64,000 bases of DNA from UBA3210 sp048359995 (GTDB lineage Bacteria; Bacillota_I; Bacilli_A; RFN20; CAG-449), in contig DBGCPK010000013.1 of the NCBI GenBank assembly GCA_048359995.1, positions 1 to 64,000 of the forward strand. Reading direction: 5' to 3'. Numbering within the stretch: position 1 is the first letter of the stretch; each line of letters begins with the position of its first letter. The position numbers were made by a program, and so were the translations under genes. Shown here piece after piece: positions 34,782-44,546 of the stretch. The notes beneath the pieces were generated by a model. It did no database searches. It saw only the letters and a program-made list of their open reading frames with translations, and was not told where the DNA came from.

Positions 34782-37520
34782 ATGCTTCCAGAGGAAAAGG
34801 CAAGAATAAAAATTGACAAGCAATTATATGAATCAGGATGGGATGTTGTCAATAGAGTAGAATATATTCCAAATTGTGCTCAAGCAGTTCGAGAAGCTTT
34901 AATGGTTGGTAACACTGAAAGCGACTATCTTTTATTCGTTGAAAACAAGGCTATTGCGGTTGTGGAAGCAAAACGAGAAGATAATAGTTTAGGTGATAAC
35001 GTGGCTTTGCAAGCGGAAGCTTATTCTATATCCCCAAAAAAATGGTATGGATTATGGTTCTCTAATTTAATTCCTTTGGTTTATTTAGCCAATGGAAATA
35101 AAATATATTTAAAAAATATGTTAGATCCAAATAGTGAATATACAGAACTTACAAAAATGCACTCTCCAAAGCAAATGTTGAGGATTATTGGTAAAACATC
35201 AAAATATGGTGCTTTACCTAGAATCGAATCTAAAGGTTTAAGAGAGTGTCAATATGATGCAGAGATAAATTTTGAAAATTGTTTAAGAAGCAACAAGAAG
35301 AAATCTTTAGCCATATTAGCTACTGGATCTGGAAAAACATATTTGGCTTGTTTATCGTCATATAGATTATTGAATTATACACCTGTAGATAGGGTTTTGT
35401 TTTTGGTGGATAGAAATAATCTTGCTAAGCAAACTGAAAGTGAATTTAGCATGTTTGATAGAACGGAAAATGGAATGACATTAAGTTCTTTATATAATAT
35501 TAAGCGTTTAAAAAAGAACGAAGATATTAATGGTGATGTAGTCATTTCTACAATTCAAAAATTATTTGCTGTTTTAACTGGAAATAATTTGATAGATGAT
35601 GACTTAGATGAAGAAGATGACTATATTAAGGATGATGTTGATGAACCTGTGGTTGAACTTGGTAGTGATTTAATGTTACCTCCGGATTACTTCAAGTTTA
35701 TTATTATTGATGAATGCCATAGATCTATTTATGGTAAATGGAAATCTGTTTTAGATTACTTTAGCGGAGCTATTATTTTAGGTCTAACTGCGACCCCTAC
35801 AGAAGAGGCATATGCTTTTTTTGACAATAACATTATTGAAAAGTATACTTATGAAGACTCAGTTATAGATGGTGTTAATGTTCCTTTTAGAATTTATGAC
35901 ATAGAAACCGAAAGAAGCAAAAAAGGCGGAGCAATACAATCTGGTAAAAATATCATAGAAGTAACTAAAAAGACTAATCAAGCAAGAAATACTGCTATTA
36001 GTAGGACTATTGTTTATTCTAATAAAGATTTAGATAGAACTGTATATGATAGAAATCAAATAAGAAAAGTCTTGGAGGAATATAGGGACTCAATTTACAC
36101 AGATTTATTTTCTGATCGCGAAGAGAAATGGGAATACATTCCAAAAACACTTGTTTTTGCAAAGAGCGATAAACACGCTGATGAAATAGTATTGGCAATT
36201 AAAGAAGTTTTTAAGGAAAAATTTTCTAATAATGCACTACCAAATCAATTTGTACAAAAGATTACATATTCTGCAGGGGATTCTACCAAATTAATTAAAA
36301 ATTTTAGGACGGACAAAAAATTTAGAATTGCAGTAACAGTAACATTGGTTGCTACAGGAACTGATGTAAAGCCTATCGAAGTTGTAATGTTTATGACTGA
36401 TATAAAATCTGATGTCCTTTATACCCAAATGAAAGGTAGAGGTTGTAGAACAATAAATGAAGATAAATTAAAAGAAGTCACACCAAATGCTAATTACAAG
36501 GATTGCTTCTATATTGTAGATGCTTGTGGAGTAACTGACACTGAAAAAATAATTCCTAGAACAAGTAAGACACGTGGTAAAAAATTGTCGCTTGTAGATC
36601 TTCTTGAACATTTATCTCATGGAGAAGTTTCTGATGAAAATTTATCGTTACTGAAAGATTATTGCTCTTCAATTACTAACCGTTATATTAATAACGATTT
36701 GTTCGGCAAACACCTAGATGAGTTTATTAGTAGTTTTGGATTTTCTCCAATATTTATCTCAGAAAAGATTAAAGATGCAGTAGATAGTGGTAATCTTCCA
36801 GTGTTTAATAGTCCGTCTGATCCGAATTATGAAAGAATTGTATTAATTGAAAAATTAATAAATAACAGAAAAGCCAAAGATAAGTTACTCGAATTAAAGA
36901 AAGGATACTTTGTATTTGCGCCAGAAGATAATCCAGACAAACTAATTTATAAAGGATTTTCAGTTGAAACAGCTAGAACATTTATTGAAAATTTTGAAAA
37001 ATGTTTAGACGAACATAAAGACAGTATTGAAGCATTAAGAATTATATATAATTCAGATAAGAAGCTTATCACATATTCCATGTTGTGCGAACTTAAAGAT
37101 ATGTTAATCGCTGAAAATAGACAATATATGCCATATTTTATTTGGAAAAATTATAAAAGGATAGATAGCAACAATAACGTAGGAGAATTAGATCAAAAAA
37201 GAAATGTCAATGCATTAACCAATCTTATTCAATTGGCTAGATATGCTTTTAGAAAAAGCGATAAACTAGTAAGTCTAAATGGACTTTTTGCTCAAAGATT
37301 TAATTTATATGTTGGAAGTACCAACCATAAATTGAGTGAAGTGCAAATCAATATCATGAGGAGAATAGCGGAATATATAATTGATGAAGGTGCGATTAGT
37401 TCCAATGAATTAAATAGTATAGATACAGATTTATGGAGAAACGGCATATCGGCATTTGGACCAGCAAATTTTGCGGCAGAAATGCAAATGCTTTCAAAAT
37501 ATGTAATAGGAGTAGCATAG
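34782..37520 (+). CDS. hsdR: Type I restriction enzyme subunit R
   Basis: The motor and nuclease subunit of a type I restriction-modification complex, 912 residues. The N-terminal PD-(D/E)xK nuclease is visible in ESDYLLFVENKAIAVVEAKRE near residues 45-65. The SF2 helicase has ATGSGKTYLA near 180, IIDECHRS near 309, GLTATPT, then VATGTDVKP and the Q-x-x-GRGCR motif (TQMKGRGCRT). The C terminus is helical and contacts the methylase core. The start at 34782 is preceded by AAGGAGGG; seven codons upstream are open. hsdM begins one base after the stop. AT-rich, unlike the backbone genes. Confidence 0.95.
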   Translation: MLPEEKARIKIDKQLYESGWDVVNRVEYIPNCAQAVREALMVGNTESDYLLFVENKAIAVVEAKREDNSLGDNVALQAEAYSISPKKWYGLWFSNLIPLVYLANGNKIYLKNMLDPNSEYTELTKMHSPKQMLRIIGKTSKYGALPRIESKGLRECQYDAEINFENCLRSNKKKSLAILATGSGKTYLACLSSYRLLNYTPVDRVLFLVDRNNLAKQTESEFSMFDRTENGMTLSSLYNIKRLKKNEDINGDVVISTIQKLFAVLTGNNLIDDDLDEEDDYIKDDVDEPVVELGSDLMLPPDYFKFIIIDECHRSIYGKWKSVLDYFSGAIILGLTATPTEEAYAFFDNNIIEKYTYEDSVIDGVNVPFRIYDIETERSKKGGAIQSGKNIIEVTKKTNQARNTAISRTIVYSNKDLDRTVYDRNQIRKVLEEYRDSIYTDLFSDREEKWEYIPKTLVFAKSDKHADEIVLAIKEVFKEKFSNNALPNQFVQKITYSAGDSTKLIKNFRTDKKFRIAVTVTLVATGTDVKPIEVVMFMTDIKSDVLYTQMKGRGCRTINEDKLKEVTPNANYKDCFYIVDACGVTDTEKIIPRTSKTRGKKLSLVDLLEHLSHGEVSDENLSLLKDYCSSITNRYINNDLFGKHLDEFISSFGFSPIFISEKIKDAVDSGNLPVFNSPSDPNYERIVLIEKLINNRKAKDKLLELKKGYFVFAPEDNPDKLIYKGFSVETARTFIENFEKCLDEHKDSIEALRIIYNSDKKLITYSMLCELKDMLIAENRQYMPYFIWKNYKRIDSNNNVGELDQKRNVNALTNLIQLARYAFRKSDKLVSLNGLFAQRFNLYVGSTNHKLSEVQINIMRRIAEYIIDEGAISSNELNSIDTDLWRNGISAFGPANFAAEMQMLSKYVIGVA

Positions 37521-37521
37521 T

Positions 37522-38937
37522 ATGGAAAATAACGAAAGTACATTATTAAAAAAGGTTGATGGTATAGCGAATGTTTTATCATCTGCTGGTGTTGGGTACA
37601 CAGATTATTTAACACAATTGACTTATATTTTATTTCTTAAAATGGATTCAGAAAAAGAAGCATTGGGCTTAGAAAGTAAAATACCAAATGGTTATAAATG
37701 GGAAGACTTAGTCAATCTCAATGGTGAAGATTTAGTAGAAAAGTATGAGGAAATATTAAAAGAATTATCAAAGCAAGATGGAATCATTGGAACAATTTTT
37801 ACTAAAGCTTCCAATAAAATTGATAGACCATCATATTTGAAAAAAGTTATTGAAATGGTTGCTGAACAAAACTGGTATATGATGGAAGGAGATTTCAAAG
37901 GCGCTTTATATGAATCAATTTTAGAAAAGAATGGATTAGATAAAAAAAGTGGAGCCGGACAATATTTCACTCCTAGACCTTTAATTAAAGCGATAATAGA
38001 TTGTGTCGATCCAAAAATCACTGAGACTGTGGCAGACCCTGCATGTGGAACGGCTGGATTTTTACTTAGTGCTTATGAACACATGAAAATACAAAGCCAT
38101 GAGATAGCAAAGCAGAGTTTCTTGAAGAATCACGCTTTCTTTGGTGCAGATAATACTTCTTTAGTTGTTACAATGGCTTCAATGAATTTGTATTTACATG
38201 ATATTGGTGTCGATACTAGTCCAATTATATGCCAAGATTCATTGATTGATAAATCAGATAAAATGTTTGATGTTATTTTGGCAAATCCACCTTTTGGCAC
38301 AAGACCACAAGGAAGTGCTGATGTATCCGCAAATAGACCGGAATTTGAAAAGACATCTGATAATCAGGTTAATTTTTTACAACATATTATGTCTATTGTT
38401 AAAACCGGTGGCAGAGTTGGTGTTGTACTTCCTGATAGCGTTTTGGCGGATGGTAATGCAACTGCTAGAGTAAGACAAAAATTATTAGAAGAATTTAATT
38501 TGCATACAATTCTTAGGCTGCCTACTGGTATTTTCTATGCACAGGGTGTAAAAACAAATGTTTTATTTTTTGAAAAGGGAGAACCGACAAAGGAAATATG
38601 GGTTTATGATTATAGAAGTGGAATTCATCATACTTTGGTCCAAAATCCATTAAAGCGTAGTGATCTTGATGATTTTGTTGATTGCTTCTGTGTGGGACAT
38701 AGAGAAGACAGAAAAGAGACATATTCTACTGAAAATCCTAATGGAAGATGGAGAAAATTCACATTAACCGACATTGACAAGAGCAATTATAAATTGGATT
38801 TTAAATGGATTCAATTGGAAGATGATTTAGATTCTTTATCTTTGGAGGAATTATTAGGAATGATAAAAGAAAAATCTTCAAATATAGCAAAAGCTGTTGA
38901 AGATTTAGAAAAGTTAATAGGCAAGGTTGATGAATGA
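37522..38937 (+). CDS. hsdM: Type I restriction-modification methyltransferase subunit M
   Basis: An N6-adenine methyltransferase of 471 residues. The N-terminal HsdM bundle is followed by GAGQYFTPRPLIKAI, the SAM-binding motif DPACGTAGFLL near 172 and the catalytic motif NPPFGT near 254. With HsdS it makes the protective M2S methylase; with HsdR it makes the restriction complex. It overlaps hsdS by 4 bases. Confidence 0.96.
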   Translation: MENNESTLLKKVDGIANVLSSAGVGYTDYLTQLTYILFLKMDSEKEALGLESKIPNGYKWEDLVNLNGEDLVEKYEEILKELSKQDGIIGTIFTKASNKIDRPSYLKKVIEMVAEQNWYMMEGDFKGALYESILEKNGLDKKSGAGQYFTPRPLIKAIIDCVDPKITETVADPACGTAGFLLSAYEHMKIQSHEIAKQSFLKNHAFFGADNTSLVVTMASMNLYLHDIGVDTSPIICQDSLIDKSDKMFDVILANPPFGTRPQGSADVSANRPEFEKTSDNQVNFLQHIMSIVKTGGRVGVVLPDSVLADGNATARVRQKLLEEFNLHTILRLPTGIFYAQGVKTNVLFFEKGEPTKEIWVYDYRSGIHHTLVQNPLKRSDLDDFVDCFCVGHREDRKETYSTENPNGRWRKFTLTDIDKSNYKLDFKWIQLEDDLDSLSLEELLGMIKEKSSNIAKAVEDLEKLIGKVDE

Positions 38938-40268
38938 TGAATATAGAAAAGTTAAAACAAAAAATATTAGATCTTGCTATTAGAGGAAAATTGATTCCAC
39001 AAGATCCTAATGATGAAAGTGCTGAAGAATTAATTGAAAAAATCCAAAAAGAAAAACAAAGATTAATAAAAGAAGGAAAGATTAAATCTTCAAAAAATGA
39101 ATCTTATATTTTTAAAGGTTCCGATAATTCCTATTATGAGAAAATAGGTAATAATATAAGAAATATTGATGAAGAAATACCATTTGAAATCCCCAAATCT
39201 TGGAGATGGGTAAGAATGCGAACAGTACTGGATGTGCGCGACGGAACACATGACTCTCCAAAATACTTGACAAGCGGTACTCCTTTTGTTACATCAAAAA
39301 ACTTAAAGGAAGGTAAAATAGATTTCTCTATGTGCAAATTAATAAGCGAAAGTGATTTTAAAAAGTTTGAATACAGGTCACATGTCGATGATAAAGATAT
39401 TTTATTCGCAATGATTGGAACAATTGGAAATCCAATAATAGTGAACAAAGATAGGGATTTTGCAATTAAAAATGTTGCTTTAATTAAAAATATAGATAAA
39501 TGTTTAATTTTTCCTGAATGGATAAAGAATGTTTTATTAATAATGAGTTATAAAACGAAAGAAAAAGCATCTGGAGGTCTGCAACCATTTGTGTCCTTGG
39601 ATTTTTTAAGGAACTCTTTAATTCCAATTGCTCCAGTTGAAGAACAAAAAGTAATATTGACATTAATATCTCAATTAGATAATAAAATTGAGTGTATTTT
39701 TAAAGAATATAGATCAATAACTAGATATATTGAAAAAGCAAAGTGCAAGATTCTCGATGATGTCTTTGGTGAAAGCTCTTCCTATAAGTCTTATTATGAG
39801 AAACAATATACATTGGATGAACTGCTACCATATGAACAACCTGGTCCATACATAGTAAAATCAACAAATTATGATGATTCGTATGGAACTCCTGTTTTAA
39901 CTCCTGGTAAATCATTTATTCTTGGTTATACAAATGAAACAGAAGGAATCTACAATGTAAAAAACAATAAAGTTATTATCTTTGACGATTTTACAACAGC
40001 TTCTAGATTAATAGACTTTAATTTTAAGGTTAAGTCATCTGCAATGAAGATACTCAAAAGTTCAAATAATGATATGTTCAACATTGACTATTTGTATTAT
40101 TTATTACAAACAATCTATGTAAATAATGACACTCATAAGCGATATTGGATTTCAGAATATTCACCAATAATAGTAAATATTCACCAATACAATGAACAGC
40201 TTAAAATTGTTGATATTATTAAGCAGGTCTATGATTTGCTAGATCAGATGATTGAATCTAATATTTGA
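38934..40268 (+). CDS. hsdS: Type I specificity subunit S, expressed copy of an invertible locus
   Basis: 444 residues with the usual two half-domains. A conserved N-terminal helix (LKQKILDLAIRGKLIPQDPND) leads to target-recognition domain TRD1 at about 80-230. A central conserved helix contains KCKILDDVFGESSSYKSYYE near 265-290, then TRD2 at about 290-410 and the C-terminal helix. Bases 39124-39190 form a perfect inverted repeat with 41875-41941 just before TRD1. Bases 39776-39802 repeat inverted at 41261-41282 and 40713-40729 just before TRD2. Inversion at these sites would swap TRD1, TRD2 or both. The gene overlaps the silent cassette on the other strand by 25 bases. Confidence 0.93.
   Translation: MMNIEKLKQKILDLAIRGKLIPQDPNDESAEELIEKIQKEKQRLIKEGKIKSSKNESYIFKGSDNSYYEKIGNNIRNIDEEIPFEIPKSWRWVRMRTVLDVRDGTHDSPKYLTSGTPFVTSKNLKEGKIDFSMCKLISESDFKKFEYRSHVDDKDILFAMIGTIGNPIIVNKDRDFAIKNVALIKNIDKCLIFPEWIKNVLLIMSYKTKEKASGGLQPFVSLDFLRNSLIPIAPVEEQKVILTLISQLDNKIECIFKEYRSITRYIEKAKCKILDDVFGESSSYKSYYEKQYTLDELLPYEQPGPYIVKSTNYDDSYGTPVLTPGKSFILGYTNETEGIYNVKNNKVIIFDDFTTASRLIDFNFKVKSSAMKILKSSNNDMFNIDYLYYLLQTIYVNNDTHKRYWISEYSPIIVNIHQYNEQLKIVDIIKQVYDLLDQMIESNI
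39124..39190 (+). repeat. Inverted repeat A, copy in hsdS (67 bp)
   Basis: All 67 bases match the reverse complement of 41875-41941. It encodes NSYYEKIGNNIRNIDEEIP and the codons after it, the segment directly before TRD1. Identity stops sharply on both sides, as expected of a recombination site under exchange. Confidence 0.92.
39776..39802 (+). repeat. Inverted repeat B, copy in hsdS
   Basis: The 22 bases 39776-39797 match inverted 41261-41282; the 17 bases 39786-39802 match inverted 40713-40729. It encodes SSYKSYYE just before TRD2. Confidence 0.85.
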
Positions 40269-40729
40269 AATGCATAATCTATTTGATTACATATTATTTC
40301 TTTAATATCATTAGAGACAAGTGGAAATGGTATCTGTTTTAGCATTTCTTGATTAAGTTTTAACCTTGTGGTACCCTTAACATAATTATTATAATTAAAC
40401 CAGTTCAAATAATGCATTAGAAACCTATTGTTTGTTTTTGATTTTAATATATGTGCATGATTATTTACCCATGATTTACCACCAATTATGTATGCTTTTC
40501 TGGCATTTTTATCTAAAAATGGAGCTCCATCTTCACCTAGTAATACATATTCCCCATCTATAAGATAATTGTCAATTATTCCTGTTTGACCAGTTGCTCC
40601 ATAATAAGGGTATAGACTTACTGCTTTTGAGACTCTTTCAGCTCTCTCGCTTGCATTAATAGGTTTTCTTATGTAATCCAAGATTTCTACATCTTCTATA
40701 ATTAGATGGTTATTCTCATAATAAGACTT
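40244..40729 (-). pseudogene. Silent hsdS TRD2 cassette without its own start
   Basis: An open frame of about 160 codons that begins inside repeat B (SYYENNHLIIEDVEILDYIR) and runs to the stop at 40244. It encodes one target-recognition domain (YPYYGATGQTGIIDNYLIDG, LLGEDGAPF, SWVNNHAHIL) and the closing helix FQILDSII. It has no promoter or ribosome binding site of its own. It is an alternative second half for hsdS, reachable by inverting 39786-40729. Not a decayed gene in the usual sense but a storage cassette. Confidence 0.85.
40713..40729 (-). repeat. Inverted repeat B, copy at silent cassette
   Basis: 17 bases, reverse complement of 39786-39802, directly downstream of the stop of the larger silent hsdS copy. 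Confidence 0.8.
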
Positions 40730-41260
40730 TTAAGAAATAATCAAATCTAAAATATTAAACGCATTTTCAATTTTTTCTACAATCAGTTCTTGATATTTTA
40801 GTTCATGTATTACTATTGGAATTTTAATTAGATTTGTTTTGCTAATTCTTTTTCTGGTTGTACCAGATGACGATAATTTTACTTTACTTTGAAAACAAGG
40901 CGACATAAGATAGTACATTAAATATTTTTGGTTGTATTCGTTAGAAGGAGCAATCCAACAAACATCGACCGCAGTTATGCATTTGAATGGTAAATTTGGT
41001 AACATACAAACATTCATATCCTGTGCAATTAGTCGATTAATTAATATGTAGTTTTCTTTTATTTCGGTGCATTTATGTATATTAAAAAAATTGGTATTGA
41101 CATGTTTATATGATTTATTGTTATAAAAACCATTACCAATATGTTTTAATTGGACTAATGAATATTCTCCTTGTTCATCCATATCATCTAAAAGTACCCA
41201 GTCTCCGTCTCCAATATTGTTTACTGATACTAGTTTTGATAGATTTGTTTCAATGGTTGG

Positions 41261-41282
41261 ATAATAAGACTTATAGGAAGAG
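41261..41282 (-). repeat. Inverted repeat B, copy in larger silent hsdS
   Basis: 22 bases, reverse complement of 39776-39797. Similarity continues more weakly into the flanking central-helix codons. Confidence 0.85.
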
Positions 41283-41874
41283 TTTTCTCCAAAAATGTTG
41301 TCTAAAATTTTGGATTTTACGATACGAATATATTTTTTAAGATTGTCATAATTTTGCGATATTTCATCAATTAGTCCAAATACTTTAGATATTAAATCAC
41401 AAATTTTTAGTTGCTCACAAATTGGGGGAATAGGAATCAATATGTTGCCGAAATCTTTTCCTGAAATTTCATCAAATGTTGTACCTGATGATGCTTCGGC
41501 GATTCTTGTTATGCTGGATTTAATTGCAAAATACAAATATTCACTCATATCTTTGATGAATGGTACGATTGATTTGCATCCTTGACTTGTACACGCTGGG
41601 GCTAAATTTATTGCTAAATAACCAATTGGTGCACGAGATGACATGATTATTGATTTTGGTGGCATTAATCTCGCAGAGCTATTATCTAACCCAAATTGTG
41701 TAATTTTTCTATCAGAATCATTTATATATTTGCTTTTAATTTTGCTCATATATGCAGGTGTTACCCAAATAATATTTCCTTCATTCCAATACTCTTTAAT
41801 ACTTGTAGAAGGTGTACCTCCACCAACGATACAGCCTATTTGATTTAGTCTAACCCAACGCCAATTTTCAGATA

Positions 41875-41941
41875 TTTCAAATGGTATTTCTTCATCAATA
41901 TTTCTTATATTATTACCTATTTTCTCATAATAGGAATTATA
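41875..41941 (-). repeat. Inverted repeat A, copy in larger silent hsdS (67 bp)
   Basis: Reverse complement of 39124-39190 without a mismatch. It lies 57 bases before the tyrosine recombinase start. Confidence 0.92.
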
Positions 41942-41998
41942 TGAAGCATTTAATAACATCTTGTATTATATTTTCCGTAATGAAGAAAAGGAGTAATT

Positions 41999-42802
41999 AT
42001 GAAAAAAGATTTTATAAAATACTTAAAAAGTATGAACTTATCAGATAATACAATTAATGCTTATAGAGCAACTGTTGAAGCGTATGATGACATGTTTAAA
42101 GAGGTGAATAAAAATAATTTGTTAGCGTTTAAAGGATATTTGATTGAAAGTTTTAAACCTAAAACAGTAAATTTAAGAATTCAAGCAATAAATAAGTATT
42201 TACATTATTTAAATAAGAGAGAGTTATGCTTGAAATCTATAAAAATTCAACAAAAGACTTTCTTAGAGCATGTGATTAGCAATGCAGATTATAAATTTCT
42301 TAAAGAATCTTTAAGAAAAGATGGTGAGTATGAATGGTATTTTTTGGTTAGGTTTTTGGCTGCTACAGGGGCAAGAGTTAGTGAGATAATTCAATTCAAA
42401 GTTGAACACGTTATATGTGGATATTTCGATTTATATTCTAAAGGCGGAAAAATCAGAAGAATTTATATACCTAAGAAATTATCAAATGATGCAATTAATT
42501 GGCTAAAACTCGTTAATAAAAATTCTGGTTATTTATTTACGAATAAAAACGGTGAAAGAATAACAACAAGAGGAATTGGACTTAAATTAAAGCAATTTGC
42601 TAAAAAATATAAGATTGATCCTGTTGTGGTATATCCACATTCATTTAGGCATAGATTTGCAAAAAATTTCTTAGAAAAATTCAACGATATTTCGTTACTT
42701 GCGGATTTAATGGGACATGATAGCATTGAAACAACAAGAATTTATTTAAGAAGAACATCAACTGAACAAAAAGAAATAGTTGATAAGGTTATTACATGGT
42801 AA
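41999..42802 (+). CDS. Tyrosine recombinase, likely hsdS invertase
   Basis: 267 residues. The N-terminal SAM-like core-binding domain (about 1-85) is followed by the catalytic domain with Arg in ATGARVSEI, Lys in YSKGGKIRRI, H-x-x-R in HSFRHRFA, HD in LMGHDSIETT and the nucleophile Tyr in RIYLRR. AAAAGGAG precedes the ATG. Its place directly beside the silent hsdS copies is the same as that of recombinases known to shuffle type I hsdS genes in streptococci, lactobacilli and others. I infer that it acts on repeats A and B rather than on island integration. Confidence 0.9.
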   Translation: MKKDFIKYLKSMNLSDNTINAYRATVEAYDDMFKEVNKNNLLAFKGYLIESFKPKTVNLRIQAINKYLHYLNKRELCLKSIKIQQKTFLEHVISNADYKFLKESLRKDGEYEWYFLVRFLAATGARVSEIIQFKVEHVICGYFDLYSKGGKIRRIYIPKKLSNDAINWLKLVNKNSGYLFTNKNGERITTRGIGLKLKQFAKKYKIDPVVVYPHSFRHRFAKNFLEKFNDISLLADLMGHDSIETTRIYLRRTSTEQKEIVDKVITW

Positions 42803-43026
42803 ATTGACTTTCCCTTCTTATTTAAAGTGCATTTGAGTCCGCACAAACTTTTACCACATATGAAAATGTAATTGAAATTAAGTTTTAATACATATTAAGA
42901 TCAAGTGATAACTAATTAATAGATAGCAATAGGAATTTCAAAAAGGGCGGCTATAATTTGAAATGTCTTTAGATATATGTCTAGAAAACATGGGCTATCT
43001 CTAATAGCCCATGTCAGACAAACTAA
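42803..43026. promoter_or_regulatory. Non-coding stretch with large imperfect palindrome before the serine recombinase
   Basis: Bases 42965-43030 form nested arms: GTCTTTAG/CTAAAGAC outside, TGTCT/AGACA next, and an 11-bp perfect core ACATGGGCTAT/ATAGCCCATGT with a 5-nt loop. A TATAAT lies near 42950, so the hairpin would be at the start of a transcript into the recombinase region. A leader attenuator, a protein-binding site or a mobile-element remnant are all possible. Confidence 0.6.
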
Positions 43027-44370
43027 AGACATAAATATAGATGCTTTTTTGTCGAAGGTCAAACAGAACAATCCATTGAAGGACAACTCAAAGTTTGCTA
43101 TGAATATGCTAAATCACATAAATACCATGTTGTGCAAGAATATATTGATCGTGCATTAACTGGTACAAATGATCGTAGACCACAATTCCAGCAAATGATT
43201 GAAGACTCGAAAAATGGATTGTTTCATTATGTATTGGTTTACCAACTAGACAGATTTGCTAGAGACCGCTATGATTCAGCAGTATATAAAAGAATACTCA
43301 AGAAAAATGGAGTAAAAGTTTTATCAGCAAAAGAAAATATTTCTGCAGACGCTTCAGGAATTCTTGTAGAATCTGTTCTAGAAGGGATGGCAGAATATTA
43401 TTCATCACAAAAAGTGAAAAGAGGAATAACATTGTCAGCACAAAAATGTAAATGTATCGGTGGTCATCGCCTTTTTGGTTATGATACCGACAAAGAAGCA
43501 AATTATATAATCAATGAGGAAGAAGCCAAATGGGTAAAAATGATTCATGAATTATATGTAAGTGGAACTCCCGTTCAACAAATAATGAATTATCTTAATT
43601 CAAATCATGTTAATAATGCCTATAGAAAATCTTGGACGATTAATCCATTACATCGTATTTTAGGAAACAAGCGATATAGTGGTTGTTATATTTTTAACGG
43701 CAAAGAAACACCGAATGGTATACCGAGAATAATAGATGACGATTTATATCAAAAAACAATTAAACTTAAATTAAAGAATAAAGCAACACCCAGAACAAAT
43801 GCCGCAAAAGTATCGTATTATTTAACAGGAAAAATTTTCTGTGGCGAATGTGGAAGACCGATTGTTGATGATTCTGGAACAGGAAGACATGGCGAAAAGC
43901 ATTGGTATTATAAATGCATGAATCGTCTTCGTAATGAAGACTGTCAACTTCCAATAACAAAGAAAAATGAATTAGAAGAGAAAATCATAAATGCAGTAAA
44001 AGTGCTATTGACTGATGAAGCGATAGTTAATCTTGCCAAAAAAATAAATCAACAACTTCAAAATGATAATGGACAAACAATAATGAAAGTGTATGAAAAT
44101 CAACTCGAAAAGACAAAAAATATTATTTCAAAATATATGGATTTATTGGTTGAAGACAGAAATGTGGATTTAATTATGAATAAAATTGATGAATTACGTA
44201 AACAACAAGACGAAATAGAGTATAAACTTGCTAAAGAAAAAACTACTCGTTTTGAAATCACTGAAAAAGAAATAATTCGTATACTAATGAATATTAGAGA
44301 TTTTGATGCCGCAGATGATCAATCAAAGAAGTTTTTCTTTGATACATTCGTCTATAAGGTTTATGTCTAT

Positions 44371-44461
44371 AAAGACAAAAAAATCTCCGTCTTATTAACC
44401 ATGAAAGTCGGAGGTTCATCAACCGAACCAAAAAGGGGTTCGGATTCATCCCTGATGGCGG
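44371..44461. repeat. Right boundary repeat of the island (attR-like)
   Basis: Imperfect direct repeat of 31056-31145 with a 22-base identical core at 44440-44461 covering the tRNA-Ser 3' end. It also codes for the end of the serine recombinase. On the minus strand it provides a hairpin (CTCCGAC/GACGGAG, one mismatch) and seven T as the present terminator of tRNA-Ser. Confidence 0.75.
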
Positions 44462-44546
44462 AGAAAGAGGGATTTGAACCCTCGCGCAGTGTTACCCGCC
44501 TACTAGCTTTCCAAGCCAGCCCCTTCAGCCTCTTGGGTATTTCTCC
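44456..44546 (-). tRNA. tRNA-Ser(GGA), island insertion site
   Basis: 91 nt on the minus strand: acceptor GGAGAAA with TTTCTCC, discriminator G and encoded CCA. The D arm, the anticodon loop CTTGGAAAG giving GGA, a long variable arm typical of tRNA-Ser, and T loop TTCAAATC are present. Its 3' end coincides with the island's right boundary. Confidence 0.95.

Larger units (their letters stand above)
40730..41941 (-). pseudogene. Silent inverted hsdS copy lacking the conserved N terminus
   Basis: A frame of about 400 codons carrying a different TRD1 (WRWVRLNQIGCIVGGGTPST, then IIWVTPAYM), the central helix KSKILDNIFGENSSYKSYYP and a different TRD2 (NLSKLVSVNNIGDGDWVLLD), ending in FNILDLIIS. 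It has repeat A at its start and repeat B in the middle. The ~63 codons before repeat A in the active hsdS are absent, and the codons upstream (MLLNASY) do not match and lack a ribosome binding site. It is a donor of TRD1 and TRD2 and should be silent in this orientation. Confidence 0.87.

Noticed and set aside
42977..43159. Plus-strand frame of 60 codons before the serine recombinase
   Set aside because: It reads through the palindrome and the recombinase N terminus in the wrong frame. It only helps to show where a frameshift may have occurred.
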